Positions 51,815 through 60,623 of a DNA stretch of 64,000 bases are shown here, piece after piece. This DNA comes from CFX5 sp023384495. GTDB taxonomy: Bacteria > Chloroflexota > Anaerolineae > Caldilineales > Caldilineaceae. The position numbers and the translations under genes are program-made. Under the pieces are notes generated by a model. That model did not search any database. It saw only the letters and a program-made list of their open reading frames with translations, and was not told the origin of the DNA. Numbering within the stretch: the first letter of the stretch is position 1; the number at the start of each line of letters is the position of its first letter. The DNA lies in contig JASNZV010000005.1 in assembly GCA_048499455.1 (NCBI GenBank), positions 124,001-188,000 of the forward strand. Direction: 5' to 3'.

Positions 51815-53212
51815 ATGTTCTACCAACCGACGCGTGAATCCGTGCAGGCACATCCCGTCCCCGACTGGTTTCACAACGCCAAGCTGGGCATCTTTGTCCA
51901 CTGGGGCCTCTACGCTGTGCCCGCCTATGCGCCAATTGCCGGCGAACTGAGCGAGATTCTCGCCTCGGGCGACTGGGCCGCATGGTTTGCCAACAACCCA
52001 TACGCCGAATGGTATATGAATTCGTACCGGATCGAGGGCAGCGCCACCCAACAGTTTCACCGCGCCGCCTACGGCGCCAATTTCACCTATGCCGACTTTG
52101 CCCCGCGCTTCAACCACGCCGTGCGCGCGTGGGACCCGGACGCGTGGGCCAGCCTCTTTCAGCAGGTGGGCGCCCGCTATGTGGTGCTGACCACCAAACA
52201 CCATGATGGCTTTCTGCTCTGGCCCAGCCGCCAGCCAAACCCCTTCTACCCCCACTATCACGCCGAGCGCGACCTCGTGGGCGACCTGACAGCCGCCGTC
52301 CGCAGCCGGGGCATGCAGATGGGCCTCTACTACTCGGGCGGGCTGGACTGGACCTTCAACACCAAGGTGATCCAGGACATTGCCGACATTCCCGCCGGTG
52401 TGCCGCAGACGCCCGATTATGTGGCCTATGCCAACGGCCACTGGCGCGAGCTGATCGACCGCTATGAGACTGCCATCCTCTGGAATGACATCGCGTATCC
52501 GACGGCCACCAACCTCAATGAGCTTTTTGCTGACTACTACAACAAGATCCCCCACGGCGTGGTGAACAACCGCTTTGCCCAACGCTTTGCATTGGAAGAG
52601 GGGCATCAGGTGAGCGACAATCACTTTGATTTCGAGACGCCCGAGTACACCTCGTTCAGCGAGATTCGCACAAAGAAGTGGGAGAGCTGCCGGGGGATCG
52701 GCGCCTCGTTTGGCTTTAATCACATTGAGGGGCCGGAGCAATATCAGACGGTGGAGAACCTGGTGCGTCTGTTGGTGGACATTGTGAGCAAAAATGGAAA
52801 TCTGCTGCTCAACATCGGGCCCACGGCCGAAGGAGAAATTTCTGAGCTGCAACGACAACGGCTAGAGGGGTTGGGGATATGGCTGCGCGCCAATGGTGAG
52901 GCGATCTTCGACACGCAGCCTTGGGCACACGCCGAGGGCGTCACCACCGACGGCATACCCGTGCGCTTTACTCAGAAGCATGATGCGCTCTACGCCACGT
53001 TGCTCGAGACGCCCCCACCCGGCGCGCTGACCATCGCCGGGCTGCGCGCCGCGCCCGAAACAGAAGTCCATCTGTTGGGCGGCTCTGGCCAACCCCTGGC
53101 CTGGGCCAACACTGACGCCGGGTTGCGCATCACAATGTCGGATGATCTGGCGACGGCGCCCGCCCATGCGCTTCGCCTCACCCCCAAACCGTCGCTGCAG
53201 CAACCAGCTTAG
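51815..53212 (+). CDS. GH29 alpha-L-fucosidase
   Basis: The 465-residue protein has the GH29 start WFHNAKLGIFVHWGLYAVPA, the TTKHHDGF motif, and a nucleophile Asp in LYYSGGLDWTF (about residue 178). It hydrolyses terminal alpha-L-fucose. There is no signal peptide, so it is probably cytoplasmic and acts on imported oligosaccharides. It is downstream of purCE and may be co-transcribed with them, an odd context. Confidence 0.92.
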   Translation: MFYQPTRESVQAHPVPDWFHNAKLGIFVHWGLYAVPAYAPIAGELSEILASGDWAAWFANNPYAEWYMNSYRIEGSATQQFHRAAYGANFTYADFAPRFNHAVRAWDPDAWASLFQQVGARYVVLTTKHHDGFLLWPSRQPNPFYPHYHAERDLVGDLTAAVRSRGMQMGLYYSGGLDWTFNTKVIQDIADIPAGVPQTPDYVAYANGHWRELIDRYETAILWNDIAYPTATNLNELFADYYNKIPHGVVNNRFAQRFALEEGHQVSDNHFDFETPEYTSFSEIRTKKWESCRGIGASFGFNHIEGPEQYQTVENLVRLLVDIVSKNGNLLLNIGPTAEGEISELQRQRLEGLGIWLRANGEAIFDTQPWAHAEGVTTDGIPVRFTQKHDALYATLLETPPPGALTIAGLRAAPETEVHLLGGSGQPLAWANTDAGLRITMSDDLATAPAHALRLTPKPSLQQPA

Positions 53213-53245
53213 TACAGTTTTCACGTCGTGAGTTTGCTATGAGGC

Positions 53246-53281
53246 AAGGTGACAGTCACTTCTGAAAGTGACTGTCACCTT
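53246..53281. repeat. Palindromic repeat (GGTGACAGTCAC family), copy 2
   Basis: AAGGTGACAGTCACTT (53246-53261) and AAGTGACTGTCACCTT (53266-53281) form a perfect 16-bp stem with a four-base loop. It lies between the convergent fucosidase and subtilase genes, like copy 1 at 17280. A bidirectional terminator role fits both sites. Confidence 0.85.
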
Positions 53282-53321
53282 GTACTTGCAGACGATCCAT
53301 AACCGCTGTGCGGGTGGGTTT

Positions 53322-55979
53322 TTAACGCATAACTGCCGGCAGGTGAACCGTAAAGGATGGTTGTAGGTCGGGGGGCGTTACGGCGAGGTATTGGCTAGGT
53401 AAGGCGGTCAGCGCCACACGCGGCGAAGCTGGGATTGTCTTGGTCTGCTCGGGCTGCTCGCCGCTCACCACCGCGGTGGATGGCGTTGCTGTCCCAATTT
53501 CGACCGTGAGCGCAAAGTCGCTTGCTGTATGGCCAATCAGTTCGAGCTGATACGCTCCGCTGACCGGCGCAACCACTGTCAACGTATCTGCCACCATGCC
53601 AGAACGGTTGCTCACCCACGGCGGCCGCGTGGCATGGTCGGGCGCCCAGAGAAAGAGGTCGGGATCGCCGGTGTGCGGCAGCGCCTGCACGTGGATTGTC
53701 TCGCCATGGGCCAGCACGAACCGATAAATGACCGCTTCGTCCGCCGCCACGTTGATCTGTGGTGGAATATAGTTGATGGACGCGCTCCCGGGCGCGTCGG
53801 AAATGTTTAGGGCTCGGTCGGCAGCCCACACCTGCAAATAAGTCAGCCCTGGGCCAGGCGCAAGAGGACGAACGTGGGTCGAAGCGTTGGGAGCCACCGC
53901 TTGGTGGGGAAGCCAGGCAGCCGTTTCCAATCTCGGCGCCCACGTACCGGTATCGAGATCCAATCGATATTCCACAAAAAAGAGGTAGGCGACGCCACTT
54001 GCAGCCGCACCCGTGTCCTGAGCCCGCACCGTGGCGCTGACCGCCGGTTGCGCGGTGATTGCAGACCCGCCGTTGAGCAACAGATCGACCACTACGGGCG
54101 GCTCGCTGTCGGGGTGCGCATCCATCACCGTTAATGTGCGGTGGACCAGGTTATTGGATTCGTCGATCTCGAACACGCGATTGTCCGGGTCGATCAAGGC
54201 ATAGATCTCAACCGGCCCTGTTTGCGTCGGCAGCCATGAAGTGGCCACGGTATATAGGCCATTGGCAGCCTGTGCGCCGAGAAGCTCCTCCCCCAACAAC
54301 ACTCCCCCCGCATGGGGCGCGCCGGCAAAAAACTGAACTCGAACTCGGTCGAGACCCTTTGTATTCCCAAACTGATGGACAACCACCCCAATTTGCGCCT
54401 GCGCGCCCAGGCGCGGCGTATGGGGGGCCACCCAAAGCTCATGGGCGTAGCCGGCCAGGTCAACATCCGCCGGCGGAGGCATCGTCGGGACAAGTGTGGG
54501 CGTCGAGGTGGATGTTGGCGTCTTCGTTGGGTCAGTCACCACAGTGGAAGGCAACGATGTCGCTGTGGGCGATGAGGTGGGCGAGGGCGTCATCGTGGGG
54601 GACGCGGTCGGTGACGCCGTCGCCGTATGGGTGGCTTTTGGCGTATGGGTGGTAGTGGCGGTCGGTGTCAACGTTGCCGTGGGCGTAGCTGTTGGCAAGG
54701 GGCCGGCGCCGAGCCAGTTGTAGGCCAGCAGATTAGGCGATCCGGCGCCGATGTTGCTGAGCCGCCCGTCTGTAGCATGGGTGAGAATCGCTTCCACCAC
54801 GAGCGCGGGCGATGCGCCGGGTTGGGCCTGGCGCACCAGCGCGGCCAGGCCGGCCACGTGGGGCGCCGCCATCGACGTACCGCTCATGATTGCGGTCGCT
54901 GTATCGTGAGGCTTGTCTGCCGATGTGATTTCCACCCCTGGGGCAAAGAGATCAAGGCAGGCGCCGTGATTCGAAAACCAGCCCCGTTGATCAGTGCTGC
55001 TGGATGCGCCCACCGTGAGCGCTTCGGCCACCCGCGCCGGCGACTCCCCACAGGCATCCGCGTTGCTATTCCCCGCCGCCACCACATAGACCAGGCCCGC
55101 GGCAATCGAGTTGCGCACTGCCGTGTCCAGCGCGTTGGAGATGTCGCCGCCCAGACTCATATTGACCACAGCCGGAGCCTCGTGATTGGCTGTCACCCAA
55201 TCGACGGCGGCGATGACGCCGGTAAGCGCGCCGTTGCCATCACAATCCAGCACGCGAATGGGGTGCAGCGTGACCCCCTTGGCCACGCCATAGGCAGTTC
55301 CCCCCACGGTGCCGGCCACATGGGTGCCATGCCCGTTGCAGTCATCAGTTCCCCGCCCATCGACGATGGCGTAGGCGCCAGCGCCAATCCTCCCAGCAAA
55401 CTCGACGTGGCTGGCCCGGATACCCGTATCGATGACATAGACGTGCACGCCCGCGCCGTTGTCGGCGTAGGCGTAGCGGTTATCCAGCGGCAAATCACGC
55501 TGGTCGATGCGATCCAACCCCCAGGTGGCTGGGGTCTGCACATTGGCCAGGCGCACGATCCGGTCTGGCTCGATGGCGGCGACCCAGGGCTCGGTTGCCA
55601 ATTCTGCGGCTGCGTCAGCAGACAATGATATAGCCATACCCTGAAGCGCATGGCTATAAATATGGTGGATCACACCATCATAGGCAGCGGCCACCACTTC
55701 GGCTGCGGCGGCTGTAGTTACGAGGGGGGCGGAACCGCGCAACGAGGTCGCCAGCGCGTCTGCCTTGAACGTGACAATATAGCGACCGGCCACGGTGACC
55801 GATGGGTCGGCGGCGCTGCTCACCACCGGCAGAAATAGCGCATGGGGGGGCATTGGTTCCTGGTGCGTCTGGCCCGATGCAGCCATGCGTGTTAGTAGAT
55901 GAGTAGCCAGCAAGGTCACCAACAACAAAACAGACACAGTGCGGCGCCGGACGGGCAAGGCCCGAATTTTGTTGTACAT
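53322..55979 (-). CDS. Secreted subtilisin-like protease with PT linker, CARDB and PPC-like domains
   Basis: The 885-residue protein has a signal peptide (VSVLLLVTLLATHLLT), an I9-like propeptide (GRYIVTFKADAL), and a proteinase-K-like S8 domain with YVIDTGIRASH (Asp near 182), NGHGTHVAG (His), VVAAGNSN and GTSMAAPHVAG (Ser near 367). An 80-residue Thr/Pro repeat, a CARDB-type Ig domain (RVFEIDESNNLVHRTL) and a PPC-like C-terminal domain (GDPDLFLWAPD) follow. It is secreted and probably wall- or surface-associated. Confidence 0.92.
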   Translation of the reverse strand: MYNKIRALPVRRRTVSVLLLVTLLATHLLTRMAASGQTHQEPMPPHALFLPVVSSAADPSVTVAGRYIVTFKADALATSLRGSAPLVTTAAAAEVVAAAYDGVIHHIYSHALQGMAISLSADAAAELATEPWVAAIEPDRIVRLANVQTPATWGLDRIDQRDLPLDNRYAYADNGAGVHVYVIDTGIRASHVEFAGRIGAGAYAIVDGRGTDDCNGHGTHVAGTVGGTAYGVAKGVTLHPIRVLDCDGNGALTGVIAAVDWVTANHEAPAVVNMSLGGDISNALDTAVRNSIAAGLVYVVAAGNSNADACGESPARVAEALTVGASSSTDQRGWFSNHGACLDLFAPGVEITSADKPHDTATAIMSGTSMAAPHVAGLAALVRQAQPGASPALVVEAILTHATDGRLSNIGAGSPNLLAYNWLGAGPLPTATPTATLTPTATTTHTPKATHTATASPTASPTMTPSPTSSPTATSLPSTVVTDPTKTPTSTSTPTLVPTMPPPADVDLAGYAHELWVAPHTPRLGAQAQIGVVVHQFGNTKGLDRVRVQFFAGAPHAGGVLLGEELLGAQAANGLYTVATSWLPTQTGPVEIYALIDPDNRVFEIDESNNLVHRTLTVMDAHPDSEPPVVVDLLLNGGSAITAQPAVSATVRAQDTGAAASGVAYLFFVEYRLDLDTGTWAPRLETAAWLPHQAVAPNASTHVRPLAPGPGLTYLQVWAADRALNISDAPGSASINYIPPQINVAADEAVIYRFVLAHGETIHVQALPHTGDPDLFLWAPDHATRPPWVSNRSGMVADTLTVVAPVSGAYQLELIGHTASDFALTVEIGTATPSTAVVSGEQPEQTKTIPASPRVALTALPSQYLAVTPPDLQPSFTVHLPAVMR

Positions 55980-56377
55980 AACCGTAGTGTATCACGGTCT
56001 GCGGCAGATGCCTATAGATTTGTGGATGATCCTCAAAGAGACTTTTGTCAGAAAACTGTTAGCCGATTGACGGGCATTACCTACCTCTCTTTACCTACTT
56101 CTGGCGCTATCGTCGCGAAGATGTGCGGACGGGCGTCTTGAAGCCAAGCCCCAGGTGCATTGGGGTGCGTCGCAGGTTTTTGATATAATCCTCAAGCGAT
56201 CAATGTGAATTTCAGTAGATCACGAATTTGCAGCGGCGGTTTCCATAGCGCCGGCTCACCTACAAGCCCGATCTGTGATCCACTGAATTTGCCAATCGGA
56301 ATGAGCAAGACAGCCCCGCATCGACAAGCACCGACCAAATCAGCGTCTGCTTCGGAAATCAAGGAGTCGTTTGCATC
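55980..56377. other. Divergent intergenic region upstream of the LuxR-type regulator
   Basis: This 398-bp gap has TATAAT at 56184-56189, with a weak TTGGGG 18 bases upstream, oriented to the regulator and leaving a leader of about 180 nt. No gene, repeat or terminator is recognised. The subtilase promoter should lie near 55990-56040. Confidence 0.5.
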
Positions 56378-58996
56378 ATGAATCGCCCATTTCGACACAT
56401 TGCCAACTTGCCCAAACAGCTCACGCCCTTTATCGACCGCGGTGCAGAGCGTGCGGCCGTTTCCAACCTGCTGGCCGACCCGGCCTGTCGCTTGCTGACG
56501 ATCACGGGGCCGGGCGGCATCGGCAAGACGCGGCTGGCGATTGAGGCGGCCACCGACCATCCGCAACCGGACGAACATGTGCAGGCATGGGCGCCACTCG
56601 ACGGCGTCTTCTTTGTAAAAATTCAGCCGTCGCATCGATTGGATTCGCTGATTACGGCAATCGCGGACGCAGTCGCGTGCCCAACTTCTGGTCAAGAATC
56701 ACCCCAAACAAGGATTCTGCAATTCCTGAGTAACAAGGCGCTGCTGCTGGTTTTGGATAGTTTCGACGAGCTGATGGCGGACGCCACCGATGCCGGCGAG
56801 GAAGGGATCGCCTTTCTCTCCTCATTGCTACACGAATCCCCTCACAGCAAACTGCTCGTCACCTCACGTGAGGCGCTCAATCTACAGGAGGAATGGCTCT
56901 ATCCCCTCAGCGGGCTTACCTACCCCACCGGTTTGCCGGCGCCCGACGAGCTCGCGGGATATAGCGCCATACAGTTGTTTGCCCAGTGTGCGCGGCGGAT
57001 CCGCCCTGACTTTTCATTGACCACGGAGTGCGCCGGCGTCGTGCGCATCTGTCAGCTTGTTGAGGGCTTTCCCCTCGCGCTCGAACTGGCGGCCTCGTGG
57101 ACCAAAACGCTCAATTGCAGCACGATTGCCAACGAGATCGAACGGAATATCGATTTTTTGGCGACGAGCCTGCGCAACATGCCCGAACGGCACCGGAGCA
57201 TGGTCGCCATCTTCAATCAGACCTGGCAAATGTTGTCCGACACCGAGCGTCAGACCTTCAAACGGCTTGCTGTTTTCCGCGGCGGCTTTCACCGTCTCGC
57301 CGCCGAATCGGTGGTTGGCGCGACCTTACCTTTGTTGTCATCTCTGGTCAACAAATCGTTGTTACGCTGGGAGCCAGACGGGCGCTATCAGCTCCACGGG
57401 TTGCTGCGTCAATACGCCGAAGAACAGCTAAACCAGACGCCGCATGAAGCTGAGGAAGCGCTCAATGCCCATGCCTGCTATTTTGCCGCGTTTCTGGACC
57501 AACGGGTGGACGACATCAGTGGCGGGCGCCAGCGAGCAGTGCTACAGGAGATCGGTGTCGACCTGGAGAACATCCGTCACGCCTGGTCCTATGCTGTGGC
57601 CCAGCGTCGCATCGACCTTTTGGCGCAGGCAACCTACACCTTCTTTCAATACTGCGACATGCAGGGGCGCTATCAAGAAGCAGCGGAAGCGCTTGACCGG
57701 GCGATCTCGCTGTGTGAGTCGCTAGAGCAAACCCCAGCCACGCAAGGCGTGGAATCAATGCTGCTGATCATGCAAGGGTGGAATTCGATCCGGCTGGGGC
57801 GCCTTGACGAGGCGCAGCGCGTTTTTAGCCGCAGTCAGGCAATCGAGGCTGCGCTCGACCGCCCACTGCCCAGCGGTTTTGGCACAGACCCGGCGATGGG
57901 TCTGGCGCTGCTTGCCGTGGTGCGTGGAGACTACGCCACAGCCAGTGCATTGGCCGAAGCCAGCCGCCAGCAGCATGAGGCGCGCAATGATCTCCTCAAT
58001 CTTCAGACCGCGCATTACATCTTGGCCAGCGTCGATGTCGCGCAGGGCCGTTATGGGGAAGCGCGTAGCCACGCCCAGGCTGGCTATCGCCTCACCAGGC
58101 TCACCGGGAATGAATGGATGATGGCCTATATGCTTGCCCTGCTCGGTGAGGTGAGCCGCGGCCTGGGCGAATATGAAGAAGCGCGCCAATACTACCAACA
58201 GTGCTACTTTGTGCGCGAGGCCTTTCATGACCCCGAGGGGATGGCGGTTGCGCTTTCGCACCTGGCGCGCATCGCTTGCCTCCAGAATGACTATGCGGAG
58301 GCCGAGCAACGCTATCACCGCAGCCTCGCCATCTATCAGCGCGTGAATGATCGAGGCGGCCTGGCCGGGACGCTGCAGGGGCTGGGTGATACGGCCCTGC
58401 GCCAGGGCGACTTTGCGCAGGCCAGAGAACATCTCTATGCAGCGCTCCAGATCGCAATGGAGATGGGTTGGCGCCCTCTCTGCCTTGCCGTATTGGTGAG
58501 CGTGGCGCATCTGTTCGACGCAACCGATCATGCCGAGCTGGCGCAGCCATTACTGGCGCTGGCAAGCACGCACCCAATGAGTAGCCACGTCACGCGCGAT
58601 GCGGCTGCTGCTCTGCGCGCGCACGGTGCATCCGAGCCGGTAATGAACTCAAATAGGGCGGCGGCCGCGCCAATCGCGCTGGATGATATGCTGGAACAGA
58701 CATTGGCGACACTGGCCGGCCTGCCACTCCCCAGTCGCGGCGCATCGCCCCGGCAGCGGCCCACCATGGTTGACCAACCCTTGATCGAACCATTGACCAA
58801 CCGTGAACTGGAAGTGCTTCAGTTGATTGCAGAAGGATTGAGCAATCAACAAATTGCCGACGAACTGGTGCTTTCGGTCGGCACCGTCAAATTCTACACC
58901 GGGCAGATCTACGGCAAACTGGGCGTCAACAACCGGACGCGCGCAGTTGCCCATGCGCGCTCGCTCAACCTCATCGACGACCCTGCTGCGGCGTAA
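56378..58996 (+). CDS. NB-ARC/TPR transcriptional regulator with LuxR-type HTH
   Basis: The 872-residue STAND protein has Walker A GPGGIGKT at 44-51, Walker B LLLVLDSFDEL near 122-132, and a winged-helix region near 285-330. Many TPR repeats follow (YQEAAEALDRAISL, YEEARQYYQQCYF, YAEAEQRYHRSLAIY), then a C-terminal LuxR HTH from about 806 (LTNRELEVLQLIAEGLSNQQ then VGTVKFYTGQIYGKL). It likely switches on transcription upon ligand binding by the TPR domain. Target genes are unknown; the ParB-like gene is downstream. Confidence 0.9.
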   Translation: MNRPFRHIANLPKQLTPFIDRGAERAAVSNLLADPACRLLTITGPGGIGKTRLAIEAATDHPQPDEHVQAWAPLDGVFFVKIQPSHRLDSLITAIADAVACPTSGQESPQTRILQFLSNKALLLVLDSFDELMADATDAGEEGIAFLSSLLHESPHSKLLVTSREALNLQEEWLYPLSGLTYPTGLPAPDELAGYSAIQLFAQCARRIRPDFSLTTECAGVVRICQLVEGFPLALELAASWTKTLNCSTIANEIERNIDFLATSLRNMPERHRSMVAIFNQTWQMLSDTERQTFKRLAVFRGGFHRLAAESVVGATLPLLSSLVNKSLLRWEPDGRYQLHGLLRQYAEEQLNQTPHEAEEALNAHACYFAAFLDQRVDDISGGRQRAVLQEIGVDLENIRHAWSYAVAQRRIDLLAQATYTFFQYCDMQGRYQEAAEALDRAISLCESLEQTPATQGVESMLLIMQGWNSIRLGRLDEAQRVFSRSQAIEAALDRPLPSGFGTDPAMGLALLAVVRGDYATASALAEASRQQHEARNDLLNLQTAHYILASVDVAQGRYGEARSHAQAGYRLTRLTGNEWMMAYMLALLGEVSRGLGEYEEARQYYQQCYFVREAFHDPEGMAVALSHLARIACLQNDYAEAEQRYHRSLAIYQRVNDRGGLAGTLQGLGDTALRQGDFAQAREHLYAALQIAMEMGWRPLCLAVLVSVAHLFDATDHAELAQPLLALASTHPMSSHVTRDAAAALRAHGASEPVMNSNRAAAAPIALDDMLEQTLATLAGLPLPSRGASPRQRPTMVDQPLIEPLTNRELEVLQLIAEGLSNQQIADELVLSVGTVKFYTGQIYGKLGVNNRTRAVAHARSLNLIDDPAAA

Positions 58997-59516
58997 CCTC
59001 TCGCCCCAACCGCTTTCTTTCGATTGCACTCGCACGACGTTGCATCAACGGGTAGAGCCGGTCTGTTGTTGGCTCCACCCGCCTGGTATTCCCCCCGCTT
59101 CTCCAATCCATCGGCGCGCCACTTCGGCTGGTAAACTCTCCAATCCAACAACCCAACCTTGCCTAAACCTCCAATCAACCCGTTTTCCAACTTTCGTCTG
59201 ATGCGCGCCCTGGGCGCCTGTGTCATGATAGGCGGCGTACACAGAAGGCCAGCACACGTGAGGGCGACAATCGCCCATTCTCTGTGACGGTAGGTATCCT
59301 GAGCTCTGTTTGAAAACCGGAGTTAGTCGAAGCCGTACGCATCTCCGCAAAGCCCGGTTTTCAAAGCAACCGCACAACAACGTCTAAGAGACGCGCCAGC
59401 GGACGCATGCAGCGACGTTACGAAGACGCTGCCTGTGTATGCTTATCGACAGGATAGATTATAGGTTTGCAAGGGTTTCCAACCTGCGAAAGCTATCGAG
59501 AGAAAAGAGGCGCACA
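58997..59516. other. Intergenic region with one 57-bp repeat
   Basis: This 520-bp gap contains the second copy of the TTTGAAAAC repeat at 59309-59365 and no recognised gene. AGAGG precedes the ATG at 59517. The rest is C-rich and unstructured to the eye. Confidence 0.6.
59309..59365. repeat. 57-bp repeat with TTTGAAAACCGG ends, copy 2
   Basis: TTTGAAAACCGG (59309-59320) and CCGGTTTTCAAA (59354-59365) are perfect 12-bp inverted ends. The interior matches the copy at 49695 in length, and in most bases (GTACGC, GCAAAG). The element is non-coding and may be mobile or structured RNA. Confidence 0.8.
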
Positions 59517-60155
59517 ATGTTGGCACAGAACCAGAGCAGAACAGCCATGCGAGCAGAGGCGGTAGAAAAGTTCCGCGTCATCCAAACCCATGCCCGTCGC
59601 GTTTGGGTTGCAAGGAGGCTGTTGGGCCGCATGGAGAAACTGTGCAACTTGTACACGCATCTTGAGGGGCGGCAGGTGAAGAGCGGCCATTCAGGTGGGA
59701 TCCGCACCGTGCCGATTGCCGCCATCCAGGGCAGTGAAGGACGGGCGGGTGACTTTGACGCCCAGTTTCGCCCCCTGCAAGGGCACAGCGCCGAACGGTG
59801 GATCAGCATCGCCATCGCGCGGATGGCGGACATCGGGCTGCCGCCCGTCGAGCTAGTGCAGATTGGCGACGCCTACTTTGTGCGCGATGGTCATCACCGT
59901 ATCTCGGTGGCCAAAGCCTTTGGGCAGATCGACATTGACGCCCAGGTGCTTGTGTGGGAAGTGGCGGACGCGCGCCGCCCTGCCGCTTCCCCACCGTCAG
60001 CGACGCCTTTGGCGCTCGCGCCGTTGACGGCGTACACCCGCCGCCTGGCGCGCGCCATTCGCGACGGGCTGCAAAAGGTCGGCGGGCTACGGCCAGCCGA
60101 GGGCGCCTTGGCTGAAGTAGGCGGCAACTGTGTTGAGCATCAACCGCTCATGTAA
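59517..60155 (+). CDS. ParB/Srx-fold protein
   Basis: The 212-residue protein has the ParB-like core TVPIAAIQGSEGRAGDFDAQ, GLPPVELVQIGDAYFVRDG, HHRISVAKAFG. This version, with a GSEGR motif and DGxHRxSVA, is common in Actinobacteria and Chloroflexi as a stand-alone protein. It may bind or cut nucleic acids or use CTP; no HTH follows. A 57-residue gene lies 40 bp downstream. Confidence 0.75.
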   Translation: MLAQNQSRTAMRAEAVEKFRVIQTHARRVWVARRLLGRMEKLCNLYTHLEGRQVKSGHSGGIRTVPIAAIQGSEGRAGDFDAQFRPLQGHSAERWISIAIARMADIGLPPVELVQIGDAYFVRDGHHRISVAKAFGQIDIDAQVLVWEVADARRPAASPPSATPLALAPLTAYTRRLARAIRDGLQKVGGLRPAEGALAEVGGNCVEHQPLM

Positions 60156-60195
60156 CCGTCATCGAAGCAGACATTATCACAGGGAGCAACCAACC

Positions 60196-60369
60196 ATGTA
60201 TTACTCAGAGCTAGATGTCATGTTGGCGCAGGTCATACAGCGAGAGAAAGAGCGCAACATTGCGCATCATCTATTCGTGCAACAGGCGTTAAGGGGATGT
60301 AATCACCTATCGCTGAGCGGTCGTGTGGCGCAGACTTGCCGGCAGGTTTGGCGGCGCTTTGGTCGATGA
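60196..60369 (+). CDS. Small hypothetical protein
   Basis: The 57-residue protein starts at ATG 60196 with GGGAG upstream. It is helical and basic at the C-terminus (CRQVWRRFGR). It is not recognised. Its position directly behind the ParB-like gene suggests it is co-expressed. Confidence 0.5.
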   Translation: MYYSELDVMLAQVIQREKERNIAHHLFVQQALRGCNHLSLSGRVAQTCRQVWRRFGR

Positions 60370-60481
60370 TCGCCGCGCCATGAAGCAGATTGGGCGCCCA
60401 ACCGATCAGAGGGCCAGCCCTCACGGTTCCATCAAGGGCCGGTGTCTGGTGTCTGGTGTCTGCACAAAGACATTATCACAT

Positions 60482-60563
60482 GGCTTACGCAGCGCCTGAT
60501 CGTTATCAGGAGAGACAGGTTTGTCAACGAACAAATCTTCAGTCAGGGCTTGCGTAAGTCCTA
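60482..60563. mobile_element. 82-bp MITE-like repeat, copy 2
   Basis: It aligns without gaps to the copies at 20559 and 62518. One base differs in the left terminal repeat (GGCTTACGCA). The hairpin CCTGAT-CGTT-ATCAGG is perfect here. It lies just upstream of the MFS gene and no clear target duplication is seen. Confidence 0.8.
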
Positions 60564-60623
60564 CATCACCACTGCAAAGGGGCATCCCGCAAAGATGCCT
60601 CACGGATGAGGGAAGTCATTACA

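Noticed and set aside
54627..55628. A 333-codon plus-strand open frame opposite the secreted subtilase
   Set aside because: Antisense shadow of the S8 catalytic domain, with no recognisable features.
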